Below are positions 1-10,647 of a DNA stretch of 64,000 bases, piece by piece. The notes under the pieces were generated by a model that did not search any database, was not told where the DNA came from, and saw nothing but the letters and a program-made list of their open reading frames with translations. A program made the position numbers and the translations under genes. Within the stretch, counting starts at the first letter, position 1, and every line of letters begins with the position of its first letter. The DNA is from Blasia pusilla (Eukaryota > Marchantiophyta > Marchantiopsida > Blasiales): contig CM114273.1 of the NCBI GenBank assembly GCA_050084515.1, positions 33,232,001 through 33,296,000 on the forward strand, read 5' to 3'.

Positions 1-775
1 AGCGAGCAACCCGTCGCTCTCCAACGAGTTGCTCGGATACCGCTCCTTCCTGCCCGAAGATGCCGGAGGCGTGCAAACCGTCTGTTCCCGACGAGTTCCG
101 CGGATGCCTCACCTTTTTGCCCAAAGACGGCGAGGCGTGCAACCCGTCGCCCTCCAACGGGGTGCGCAAGGGCCTTGCCTTGTGGTGCAGCCAGCCAGAC
201 TCAGACGACTTGCACGGGAAGCCCGCGTGCTTAACCTTGATGAGGGAAGCATGCAACCCAACGGTCTCCGACGGATTGCCCAAGATACGTCCCGTTCCCG
301 TCCCAAACACGGCGGAGGCGCGCAACATGTCGGTCTCCGACGGGTTGCGCGGGTACCTCGCGTTCTTTTCCGAAGACGACGGAGGCGCTCAACCCGTCGG
401 TCTCCGACGGGTTGCTCGCGCACGTGGCGACGTACCCAGGATGGCGAAGGCGCGCAACATGTCGGTCTCCAACGGGTTGCGCGGGTACCTCGCGTTCTTT
501 TCCGAAGACGACGGAGGCGCTCAACCCGTCGGTCTCCGACCGGTTGCTCGCGCACGTGGCGACGTACCTAGGATGGCGGAGGCGCTCAACATGTCGGTCT
601 CCGACAGGTTGCGCGGGTACCTCGCGTTCTTTTCCGAAGACGGCGGAGGCGCTCAACCCGTCGGTCTCCGACGGGTTGCTTGCGCACGTGGCGACGTACC
701 CTGGATGGCGGAGGCGCGCAACCTGTCGGACTCCGATGTGTTGCCAATTTTCACGTCCGGACTTCCGTAACCTCC
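1..775. repeat. 132-bp tandem repeat (two 66-bp half-units)
   Basis: Three well-preserved 132-bp units start near 317, 449 and 581, with a fourth beginning near 713. Older, more divergent 66-bp half-units run back to base 1. Each half-unit carries the core CAACCYGTCGGTCTCCGACGGGTTGC or a variant. The repeat lacks stop codons in several frames, so it produces long overlapping ORFs on both strands; these show no protein family and are best read as repeat artefacts. The array ends about 60 bp upstream of a TATA box and could serve as upstream promoter sequence for the gene that follows. Confidence 0.85.
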
Positions 776-833
776 GGCACGTCGCCGTCGAAAGGACGAC
801 GGGACCCAACGGTCAGCCCAACGGCTAGAAAAG

Positions 834-841
834 TATAAATA
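834..841 (+). promoter_or_regulatory. TATA box
   Basis: TATAAATA followed by GGG, in a GC-rich surrounding. It lies about 290 bp upstream of the first usable ATG (1130) of the ParB/methyltransferase-like gene. Transcription would be expected to start near 865-875, inside a CT-rich stretch (CATTCCTCACTCTCCC). Confidence 0.6.
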
Positions 842-1129
842 GGGTAGAAATCGCTCATTTCCGGTTTCTCATTTCGCGATCTTCATTCCTCACTCTCCCG
901 CGTAGTAGCTGATCAGATACGAAGGGGCGTTTCACACGGCGACACATCGCGAGTCGATAGGAGGGAACGAGAGCGAGGCAGTTCGACGAACGATAGAAGA
1001 CAGTTCGTGAGCGATCGCGGGACGATTCGAGCTACCCATCAAGGCGATTCGAGCTCCCCATCTCGACATCAGCAAGGCAACTGATCAAGGGATTCGTCGT
1101 GGACATAGGTGGAGGCATTTCCGGAAAAA
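842..1129 (+). other. Putative 5' leader
   Basis: Between the TATA box and the first ATG there is no coding signal. It contains a repeated ~17-bp phrase around ATTCGAGCT (near 1025 and 1048) and several GATCG/CGATAG words. Read here as the untranslated leader of the downstream gene. Confidence 0.4.
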
Positions 1130-2297
1130 ATGACGAGGAAAAAATCACAAGCCAACAAGTCTGGGAGCTTCACTCCGAAGTCCATTAGGACTCCTGCGTC
1201 AGCATCTCCTGGGCCTTGTTCGGCGAATGAAATTAGGCAGCAGGAAATCGAGGATCGGGAAAGGGAAGCGGAGATGCACAACCAAGTGCTTCTTGCGAGA
1301 TGTGTTCAAGAGGCGCTAGATAAATAGAACGCTGAGATTGAGACGTCGCAGGCCTTGAAGAAAAGGATCGCCGACGAAAAGAGAGAAAAGAAGCGTGGGC
1401 GGGCGTCGGTGAGAGGGCGAGTGGCTAAAGCGAGGAGGAAAAAGCGATAGCCATTTGCGATAGCCCTGCCCGCCCAACCGCAAGTGTTGATCAGGAAATG
1501 TCCCCACGAAGTCCGGGGACACAATCAACATAGTGGAAACGCCAAAAGTTGAAATCGATGACGACGAGGTCATGAGGACCGCGGCGTGGAGATGGTGGAC
1601 ATGGCGAAGAAGCCGGGAGCGGTCATTTCGACTCAAGCCGGCGGAGGACATCGAACTCTATCGGATCGACGAGTTCCCGATCGATTTGCTAGCTCTGTCT
1701 CAAACAAGTTATTTGGTCAAGAAACCGACCCCATTTTCGGCGGGTAAGAGAGGATGGGTTTTTGAATTATGTGAATTGCAATTCATTGGGAATTCAGTGT
1801 AGCTTATTCATCTTGTCCGGTTCGCGGTGGTAAAGCGAGATGGCACTCATGGAGGGCCAACGCCCGAGGATTCCACTCTGCCGATTGCGGACAATGGAAT
1901 ACGTCCGCGAAATTCAGTCCAACGAGGACATCGCGAAGCTTAAACAATCGGCGGCGACAGCATCCTACGTCGACAACTTTCCTCCCTTCTATGTTCAGCC
2001 TTACGACGAGCATGGAACCCAAGCTTTGGTTAAGGAGGAGGACTTGGAAAAGCTTGACACATTCTGGAGGATGCGAGACCAGGATTTCAGAAGGCAAGTT
2101 GAGGGCACGGAATTCAGCTGGATGAGGAATCTACATTTCTTCATGTGGGATGGAAATCACAGGTTCATGGCGTGGACCAAGTTTGCGGAGGAGCGGCCCA
2201 ACTCATTGGAGGCACATTTTTGCGTGAAGGCAGTGGTCCTTCACCCATTCCCTCATCACATGGCGACGGTGGAGATGGCAATGCATGCCATGAACAC

Positions 2298-2752
2298 GTG
2301 AGTATCTTTAACACTTACGCAACTCGTCGGACTCCGACGAGTTGCTCGATTGATGAATGGGTTAGGTTTGTTTTTGCCGAAAGCAACTCGTCGGACTCCA
2401 ACGAGTTGTTTGATTGACCACAGATTTAATTAGTTTTTGGCCCAAAGCAAACCGTCGGAGTCCGACGGGTTGCTCTACTGGCCGCCTTGTCAAGATGTTT
2501 TTTGAAGAATGCAACTTGTCGGAGTCCGACGGGTTGCTTGCCTCGAAACTGTTTTTGGCCGAAATCAACCCGTCGGAGTCCGACGGGTTGAAACCAGGCA
2601 TTAGCAAATGTGAATGCAATCCGTCGGACTCCGACGGGTTGCATCATTAAGCTCGTTGCTAGAATCCGACCTTGAGCTGTGACGACCCGTCGGAGTCCGA
2701 CGGGTTGCAGGAATCCATGTAATTTCTTGACAGGTTGAGTTTGGATGTGCAG
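2298..2752 (+). other. Intron filled with palindromic repeats
   Basis: Donor AC|GTGAGT at 2298 and acceptor TGCAG|G at 2752 join two exons in frame. The 455-bp intron carries seven near-palindromes of about 27 bp (near 2318, 2385, 2447, 2510, 2565, 2616 and 2683). They have the form GCAAC(C/T)CGTCGG-A(G/C)T-CCGACG(G/A)GTTGC and are spaced by 40-70 bp of unrelated sequence. Each could form a perfect or near-perfect hairpin in RNA. Confidence 0.75.
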
Positions 2753-4766
2753 GATTGTATTGGAGGGGAATGTCACCCACCACTGGATCCAGGACTGCGA
2801 TCGGGTGAGGAAGGTGCTTACGACGCACCCGGGAGAGTACATGGGGTTCTTGGGCGATGCCCTTGTCAATCAGATGCTTGCAAAGGGTGCTCAGATGAAA
2901 AAGAAAACTTGGGCAAATAAGTTTATTTCCCAAGATGCAGCCGTAACCATCCTTTGCTGGTCGAAGATACAGACCGCGAAGAAAAGCGCTGCACTGGAGC
3001 TAGAGCGGAGGGAGAAGGTATCTGCGTCTGAGCGCGCCAAATTCATCCAAGCTGCAGTATCTGCAGCAACGAAATACACGGCGAGCAAGATGCAGCGATA
3101 CATCAGCATTCTCAACCCCGAACTTGGTCCGGAGTTCTACAAGGAGCTGAAGGCAATTATCAAGCGCCAGCAGAAAAGGGATGAAGATCCACATGGTTGG
3201 ATTGGGGAGAAAGTGTCCCTGGATCGCGTGCATCGGTTTGCGTTGTCCGGCATAAGCGAAGTTTAGGAGGATCCGACTTATGAAAATCAGTCTCGAGGGC
3301 TCGAGAGGCCCGAAGAGGCGGCACACCATCCTCGGGTGTGTCCGATCCGATGATCTCGCAGACAGCACGCGAATGGTCGTTCGGGGCGCGTTGCGGGTTA
3401 TCGGGAAGTCCGTGCTGTACGGTGTGCAAGCGGAGCTCAAAAGATTAGAGCCCATCCCGGATGAAGCAAACCTTGAAAGTTCTGGAGATTTCGAGGTTTG
3501 GCTCAACGACATCCAGGACAAGCCAACCAAAAACCCAGGATTCAAGACCATGTTCAAGGTTTGCGTCCTCCTCGGCGAGCTTGACGAAGAAGTAGAGGGG
3601 AACAAACGGGATCAAGCGAAGAAGAAGCGAGATCTCTGAGGAGCAGATGGCGGTCTGTTTGAGTAAAAGCGCCCAACGGATGGTCTTGGTACCTCGTCGT
3701 GTAAGAATGCAGTGCGTGGGGAAAATTACCGGTAGCCTTGAAATTGTGGGCCGCGCGGATGCAAAGACATTCTCCATATGCGACATGGAGATGGGGCAAA
3801 CACATGTCCGATTGGGAGGTGGAGAATTGCCCCATTTGGCTCGACTTCAACGACCACGAAGACATCAGCGATAAGGATTTACGAGTGCTTCATGATGCAG
3901 TGGCCTCAGGACAAGACGACATCCCCAATTTCGTCCAGCCTGAAGACTTCTTCGGAGGAGATGGAGAAGAGCAGGCCCACGAGATAGCTGAGTTGGCTTC
4001 CAAGGTCCGCACAGCCAAAGACAAATCCACAGCGGGTCTCAAAGGCAAGGCGAGGGGAGGGAAAATTTCAGAGGCCGAGTCTTCCCAAAGAGAGGCTGAA
4101 GATTCAAGGCCACAGGCGGAATCGCCCGGGCGAGCGGGGAGAGAGGGTCGGACCAGGTCCTCGGCGAAAAAAACCCCACCAGAGTCTGAGGTCATAGACA
4201 CCCCGACAAGCCGTCCGCAGACTAGGGAGAAGCGGAAGCGAGAGATGCCCGGGTTGTCCCAAGGAGAATACAGTCCATCATCCTTGGGAAGACACAGACA
4301 AACAACGACCCGGACAAGCGTCCTCCTTCAATTCACTCCTTTACTGGATGAGCTGAAGAGCTTCACTTCTCAAGCGTCGACACCAGCCATCGAAAAATTG
4401 ACAACGGTGGGACGGAAGCTCCAACAAAATGGGCACGCTGCCTGGACGGTGAATGGAGTGGTCGAAGAGGTTGCGGTGGATCTCTTGATCGCCGATCTGC
4501 CCTCGGGGTTGCGACTTTGGGGCGAGAATCCGTCGGACGAGGTACCTGAGTGGAATGTGCCGCTCTCTTATGACCAGATTGCGCTTTTGTTCTCCTTTGC
4601 AGACGCCTATCTGAGTGACAGGGGCTGCTTCTTGGTGTTGACTGGAGGGAGCGAGGACGAGCTCTTCAACCTCCAGTGCGTCAAGAGGTCGCTAAAGTGG
4701 AGGACGGCGCAATCGTGGATCATAAAAAACGAGTACCCACTCCGATCCGCGACGAGTTAGATTCGG

Positions 4767-5242
4767 GTAAGGCTCAATTCCTGTACTATAATTTCAATTA
4801 TATTTAAATGATGTGTATAATGAGTGTTCATCTCCGTTTTTTTTGTCCGTGAGCAACCCGTCGGAAGGCGACGGGTTGCTGGCTTAGAGCAGCCCATGCT
4901 TGGCTGAGAGCAACCCATCGGTTTCTGACGGGTTGCATCTTTCCCACATACACAGGGAAAACGCGGTGTACGCAACCCCGTCGGAACCCGGCGGGTTGCG
5001 ATTGCTTTTGGTTTTGCCCGGTTGCTTTTGGTTTTGGATGCAACCCGCCTCGATAGCGACGGGTTGCTCTCAGGCAAGCATGGGCTGCTCTAGGCCAGCA
5101 ACCCATCGCCTTCCGACGGGTTGCTCACGGATAAAAACAACCCGCCGGACTCCGACGGAGTTGATCCAAAGTCGAATTGAAAATGTTCTCAAGCCGACTT
5201 CTTTAGTTCTTTGACATTGTTTCCAACGTCTTTGATTCTGAG
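4767..5242 (+). repeat. Probable intron with six palindromes and a long inverted repeat
   Basis: Likely donor GG|GTAAGG at 4767 and acceptor CTGAG at 5242. Inside are palindromes near 4853, 4910, 4973, 5040, 5097 and 5138. The segment 4851-4937 is the inverted complement of 5039-5125 with few mismatches (each arm holds two palindromes and a shared AGAGCAGCCCATGCTTG). This gives an ~87-bp-arm foldback with a ~100-bp loop. A TAG at 4758 just before the donor leaves the exon boundary uncertain. Confidence 0.6.
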
Positions 5243-5779
5243 ATGGACCACTCCCTACGTGTATGTCTTTGCCCGTTCGCCCGAGCACAATTTCCATGTG
5301 TTCAAGATCCAGGATCCTGTGGATCCATGCTCGATGGGTACAACTTAGATAGTTTGTACAATTCCCAGGAATTTACATGCAAGACAAGATATCCCACTTC
5401 AGGGAGGAAGGAAAAGTCGCCGACCACGATGCAACGCTCATCGAGCTCTGCTCAAGGCCGGGTGACTTGGTGTTTGACTTAGTGGGACTTTGGGGGCAAG
5501 TATCAAAGGCGCTGGTGAGTGGCAGAACATTCTTTGCCTCGAGGAAGGAAGGAAGCTGTTTGACCTTTGCAAGGAGGCAAAGGCAGAATACGAAAGGCTC
5601 GTTGGGGCGTACAACTCTCCACCGAAGCCGAGAGCTCCGGTTCCAGAGCCACCCTTGGTAGTGACTCCATCGTCACTTCCAACGATTCCAAAAATCGGGA
5701 GGGCAAGGCCGAAAGTAATTTTGAAAGAGCTCTCGGACGATGACGAGTGAGTTCAAAGAACTCAACGACCCAGCTTGAC

Positions 5780-6965
5780 TGCAGCGTTTGGAGTAGGGAG
5801 TTTTTTGATGATGAGGCAAAAGATTTCATAGAATAGATCAAATGTACAGTTCCGAGCTTTTTTCGGAGGATATAAAGCAGAAGATTTTTTCGAACGATGG
5901 TGGTGCTTGTAAAAGTTTGTTGAACATTTTTTGTCTTTTCAATGTGATTGTCTATGTACTCTGCGGACTTCTATTTTGCAACCCGTCGGATTTCTCCTGC
6001 TTGCAACTTTTCACTTTATGACCACTGCAACCCGTCGGATTTCTGCTGCTTGCAACTTTCCACTTTTTGACCATTGCACCCTTTTTACCACTTCCAGGCA
6101 ACCTGTCTGATTCCGACAGGTTGCCTGATCGGAATCTTTCCCTGTTGGTCCAACTTAAGAGGCAGTCTGGCGGGCTTCTTCCCTTGGCACCTTCCCCTCA
6201 ACTCGTAAAGGCAGGCGTAGGCTTCTTTCCTTCTCTCAGGCGTGTTGGATTCCTACTACCGTGCGATTGCCATAATGGTATTAAGGGGACGGAGCGGATA
6301 TTGATCTTTGGATGGGTGTCACATTGCAGAGCGTACAAGGTATACTCCCGAGGAAGGCGGTGGGACTCGAAACAGGTTACATGGGACCGTTATGGTGTAC
6401 CTAGGGGGGGGCCAAGGCTCTCAAATTCGCCAACATTTTCGATCCCCGTCTACAATCGGCCAGAGGAGCCACTTATATCCTAGGACATTCCTTTGGTACA
6501 TCCTTTGAGGAGAGTTAGGAGTAAATTTGTAGATGACGAGGTGAAGAAATCATAGACTAGGTGAAATGTACATTTCGAGGTTCCTTCGGAGGTAATAAAG
6601 GACGAGATTTTTTCAACCCATAATGGTGTTTGTAAAAGTTTTTGGAATATGTTTTTGGACTTGTGGATTGTGTTCTTTTAGCTACTCGAATTACAATTCG
6701 CAACCCGTATGATTCGACGGGTTGCAACTTTTTGCTTTTTGCCCATCGCAACTTTTTTACCATTTCAGGCAACCTGTCGGATTCGGCAGTTTGACCGCTT
6801 GAGTGATCGGACTCTATCCGGTGAGACCAACCGACGCATTGTGGCGGGCTTCTTGACTTTTGCCGTTCCCCTTCATTCGTCAAACCGGTTGTAGGCTTCT
6901 TTTCTTGTCTAAGATGTGCAGGATTCCTACTACTGGTCGGATTGCCATTTCGGATTCCCAACTTT
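5780..6965. repeat. Two divergent copies of a ~500-bp segment, in tandem
   Basis: About 5785-6290 and 6505-6965 align in the same order: a GAT..GAGG..AAGA phrase, TTTCGGAGG..ATAAAG, GGTG.TTGTAAAAGTTT, then CAACCCGT palindrome cores, GGCAACCTGTC, GGCGGGCTTCTT and GATTCCTACTAC. The first follows directly after the end of the methyltransferase-like gene. The repeated unit may therefore be its 3' untranslated region, duplicated. Palindromes of the intron family lie near 6100 and 6700. Confidence 0.65.
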
Positions 6966-7555
6966 GTTAGATCGTCAGGTGTGGGGTGGAAGAAAATTGC
7001 TTCTAAAAATCTTTCCTTTCTTATGGTGAGCTTTCTTACGGGTTGGGGGGTGCGACTTCTCGGTTTCTCACCTTAGGATCGATGTGTTCACATTTCACAA
7101 AGTTGGTCTTGAGCAGACACCATTCATAACCAATAGAAAGTTGGTTATGGGGCAATTTTGGGAGGCCATGATGAGGCAACAATCCCTCGCAAAAGAGAGG
7201 TTGGCATCCGGGTGGTCCTCCAACAAAAATACCAAGGGCACTTGATTTTTGTTGACCGAGACAGGAATGTTAAGAAACTTAGGCTCACATGGAGAGTAAT
7301 GGAAAAATGTTTAGGGTGGTCTTATGATGTCTCCTTTTTCGCCCCAAGAAAGAGGAGGTTTTTAGGGCCAAATGTGGACCACTAAATACTCTCTTCTAAA
7401 GATTTCCTGAATTTGAAAGCAAACAAAAATTTCAAATATGTCAAAAAGTTTTGAAGAGAGGAGGCGGATTTGGCCCTTTTTTTTGAAGAGAGACTCTCCT
7501 CTCTTCCTCTCTTCCTCTCCTCTCTTACTCTCTCCTGCCAGAATACCAGCCCCCG
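6966..7555. other. No gene recognised; CT-rich low-complexity tract at the end
   Basis: A 75-codon open stretch (7158-7385, plus) has no recognisable domain. Bases 7465-7550 are a low-complexity GAGAGG/CTCTCCTCTTCC tract. GC content falls here from the GC-rich first 6 kb to the AT-rich remainder, suggesting a junction between sequence types. Confidence 0.4.
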
Positions 7556-8586
7556 TGCAGTCACTATGCTAGTGATGGATGTTCGAGAGGGTGGCATATG
7601 GCATGTCTGATGCCACCTCTGACTAGGGTTCCTCGGGGATAATGGATGTGCCCCAGATACATATAGAGTAGGTAGTTCTAGATTGTGTATGTGACATGGA
7701 TGACAAGAAGGCGACTAACGATGGGGCCACATGAGCATCCAACCTTTCTGCTCTTAGCGTCCGAGAGATGTATGTCATGGTAGGTAGGGATAGATGATTA
7801 TCTAGAGTTTGAGGATCTAACCATCAGTTAGGGGGGAACTAGAGATATTTTGGTACTTCTCGTCTCATTTTTTGGATGCCATGAGTTAGCATGGGATAGT
7901 GCGTGTTTGTGTGTATGTTTGGTGACAACAATGTATGTTGTGTAGCGATGTGTATGTGCACGACAACTATCACATCTTTTAGGATAGATCGGCGAGATTT
8001 AGTAGAGCACCTTCGGAGATACTAGAGGATAGCCTTAACATGTCAAGGATGACTTGCTGAGGCCATAGGTAATCTGCGAGCAGGTTTTTCCTTCGTTTCG
8101 GCTCATTTGGAGCCATATTCACGAATTTACTATTTTGGATAAATTATTTTTTTGGTATAGTTGACTTTCCACTTTGGAAAGTGGTTGTTGGCCCGTTATA
8201 GCTGGTCAAGATCCAAGGAGGTGACCTACGAGAATAGGTTACTGTGGAGAGGGAAGGGGCTATGCCTCCAAAAGAGAGAGCTTGAGAGCTCATTCTCTCT
8301 TTGATGAACATCTTGGCATGAGGCGGCAAAGCTATGGTCCTCCTTGCCTTGTGTGTGTAACCCAAGCCTCTCATTCGAAGAGTGGGTTTGGTTTGACATG
8401 AGAGAGAGTGGACACCATGGATAGATTGGGGTGAGATATTGAGAGAGTTTTCATTGATTTATTGAAGATATTTTGGTACTTTTCGTCTCGTTGTTTGGAT
8501 ATCATAAGTTAGCATGGGATTGTACGCGTTTGTGTGTATGTTTGGTGATAGCGATGTATGTTGTGTAGCAATATGTATGCGCACAA
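7556..8586 (+). mobile_element. Detached 3' tail of the methyltransferase-bearing gypsy element
   Basis: This segment matches 42300-43358 nearly throughout. It starts in the PHD-finger coding end (GATGTTCGAGAGG.TGGCATATGG), passes the polypurine tract (TTAGGGGGG near 7829), and continues through terminal blocks A (7842-7965), B (7966-8463) and A' (8464-8586). No further Pol sequence lies upstream, so it is a truncated remnant. Many transitions separate it from the 43-kb copy. Confidence 0.8.
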
Positions 8587-8870
8587 AAGCCTAGCCGTGG
8601 ACCTTATGCAAGCCCTCTATAGGCTTGTCGCGGGCCAATGCGGGCTTAGAGCGAGCCGGTGCAGGCTACAAAAATGGACGAGTTCTTAGATAGGGTGCGG
8701 GCTAGTCGGGCCTACGTCTATGTAGCAGGCAAGGCAAGCTTGGGTGCGGGTTGTGGGTTGTGGGTTGTGGGTTCCCGGGCCCACATGGACATGTTCGTTC
8801 TAAGGATGGACATAAGTCCACCGACACGGACTTTGTCCATGTGCAACCTTGGTCTCTCTCCTCCTATCAA
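8587..8870 (+). repeat. Dispersed repeat Z (copy 1)
   Basis: A GC-richer block with GGGCCAATGCGGGCTTA, GTGCAGGCTACAAAAATGG, a triple GTGGGTT run (near 8752-8772) and an end GTCCATGTGCAACCTTGG. An inverted copy lies at about 29290-29640, and the terminal part recurs at 43540-43625. In two of the three places it directly abuts the terminal A' block of the gypsy element, so it may be a preferred target or a passenger. Confidence 0.55.
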
Positions 8871-9079
8871 CTCAAGACCTACAACAAGCTCGCAAGTCTC
8901 CTTCATGACCTCACTCTAAGAAGAAACTCAGACCTTGATTAACGTTGCTACCCAAAAATCTTAGCCACTTCCACTAAAACTACCCCACTCTAACCTCCCA
9001 CATCATGCTACATATAGAAAAATTGAACGAGTACTATTCTAGCCTAGTTACGTTGGAATTCTCAACAATGTAGGTAAGG

Positions 9080-10400
9080 ATCGTAAGGCTTCCCTCAACT
9101 CCCCCCACAATATTGGCTACCACTGCAAGTGGTCTATCATCACATGTCACCACGTGAAATTATCACCCTAGATCCAAGATAGTGTCCACACTCAAAGTGC
9201 AATTGTCTCAAAACTCCATCATAAGCTTGCCTCAATATCTCCGATGGTAGAGGGTCCATCCACCACAAACATGGATGGTGTGCGGATAATCTAACTCTCT
9301 CCATATCTAATAATATGGCTTGTCCTAACTAGGACTTCACTTGGTGCAAAATTTTCAACATTTGGGCAAAAGTATCTCCCAATAATGACATATTCTCTAG
9401 AATGTACATTGGAGAACATATGTGACTCTCTTGCAAGTGTTGTAATACTTGCAACATCTCCCAAAATATGGTTAATCTTAGTTCTTGTAGTCCAAAGCCT
9501 TGGCTAGCCGATGAATGACACTAGAATATTAATGTCCATCCCAAAATACCAAATAAATGATGCCAACTCTATCTAGGTCATGATTCCCCAAAAAAAGAAT
9601 ATTAGTGGGTAGTGTATGTTGGTACTTCCATATTGTGGATACTGATTACAAATTAGGATATCGTTGGATCAACCTTACCACATGACATTATGAGACTCAT
9701 CGTACGATCTTATCTCTCTTAACATAAAGTTAATGATGCACTCATATGCCAATCTACAAAATTATAGATAATCTTATGTTCATCCATCTAAAGAGATCTA
9801 GTACTCTCAAACCCTTCTTGAAAAAGCAACATGATATCCAAGGCTATTAACATCTCCCCTCTAAGAGTGTGACTTTCACCTCACTCTAAAATAAAGGCAC
9901 AACTCTATGTTTGGCTCACAAGCTTGTTTGCACTTCTCTCCAAGACAATGGTGAAGAGGTCTTTGTATCATGGAAGGGACACCCACCATGAAATATCTAT
10001 CTCTCCATGGGACTATCCGCTATTGAGATGTTCTTTGAATGGGCATTCCCCTCCAAAAACTCTCTTGGCCAGCTACTTCTACCCCTAGATGCTTTCAATA
10101 TGGTTATCTGGTGGATCTCACCTATGCCCTATAAACTTGCATGAGTAGATGGCCCATTTGACCATGATCTGATAATTATCCCAGCTAGCCAATTGGCTAA
10201 AATCATACTCCTTACCTACACAGCCAACAACTCTCCTGATAATTGCATGATTGTGCATCATAGCAATATTTGTAGCATGCTCTATTTGGACTCTAAGAAC
10301 TAGCTCGTGTTGAGTGATAAATTGCGTGGGTGACACACCCCCAAAGCATGTTTGTGTCTAGAAGGGATCTTGCTCAATCTCTCCTTTCTATAAGCCCGAG
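9080..10400 (-). pseudogene. Second retrotransposon C5 cytosine methyltransferase, decayed
   Basis: The minus-strand translation matches the 36.8-37.9 kb methyltransferase. Near 10370-10336 a degraded motif I (nucleotides ATGCTTTGGGGGTGTGTCACC) aligns with the LDLFGGIST codons. At 10260-10230, AIIRRV aligns with VVRRV. From 9460 down, EMLQVLQHLQ is followed by SPMYILENM (motif VI, ENV changed to ENM) and GDT, then HQVKS-stop-LGQ. AHHPCLWW at about 9275-9250 is motif VIII, and DRPLAVVANIVGG follows. About 575 extra bases separate motifs I and VI compared with the other copy. It is non-functional. It belongs to the gypsy remnant that continues at 10426-10647, 11940-12171 and 24430-25650. Confidence 0.75.
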
Positions 10401-10425
10401 GCTAAATATGTTTCCTTCTTTAACA

Positions 10426-10647
10426 TCAAGGAATACACTCTAGAATCAAGTAGGATATATCTATTGCGGATGGTATATTGTATCTGTTGGACTGACAAGT
10501 CTTGTTATCTAACAACACCACACTTGGTGTGACCATAGCTTGCTCTATTACGGATCTAGATGGCATATCCGCCAACCTAGCAACCGTAGCGTACCATGAA
10601 TCAATGGGGGATGTCCTCTGCACATGCTCCGAAGGTAGGTCAACCAT
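10426..10647 (-). pseudogene. Decayed gypsy pre-protease/protease segment
   Basis: On the minus strand, ATVARLADMPSRSVIE..PSVVLLDN aligns with ATAARMAEMPARSAIE..PGVVLLDN at 33190-33280 of the plus-strand element. In a neighbouring frame RYILLDSRV follows, matching the protease active-site segment RILLDSRA near 33340-33370. Gag-side sequence lies to the right and methyltransferase to the left, which is the order expected for a minus-strand copy. Confidence 0.7.

Larger units (their letters stand above)
1130..5750 (+). pseudogene. ParB-like + beta-class DNA methyltransferase-like gene, broken
   Basis: The likely start is ATG 1130, a basic low-complexity N-terminus interrupted by TAG at 1325. 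The ParB/sulfiredoxin-like part is at about 1840-2297: IPLCRLR, then REIQS, then WDGNHRFMAW, which resembles the ParB-box/GxHR pattern. It splices at 2297|2753 in perfect frame (AC|G) into a helical exon to 3266. Frame breaks lie near 3265 and 3640. A charged linker follows, then DLLIADLPSGLRLWG (4480-4525) in the place of the DPPY motif IV, and FLVLTGGSED. After a second intron comes RPGDLVFDLVGLWG (5455-5500), resembling the S-adenosylmethionine-binding motif I. Motif IV before motif I is the beta-class order of bacterial and phage N6-adenine/N4-cytosine methyltransferases. An indel in a G5 run (about 5490) breaks this motif. The final Pro-rich tail ends in an acidic stretch at 5750. The family assignment is inference from motifs. 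Confidence 0.5.

Noticed and set aside
29-828. Several long overlapping ORFs on both strands in the first 800 bp
   Set aside because: All are readings of a 132-bp repeat whose length is a multiple of three; no known domain, repeats read in every frame.
2298-5165. Regularly spaced palindromes resembling a CRISPR array
   Set aside because: Spacing and sequence vary, they lie in plant introns, and no cas genes exist; a eukaryotic context excludes it.
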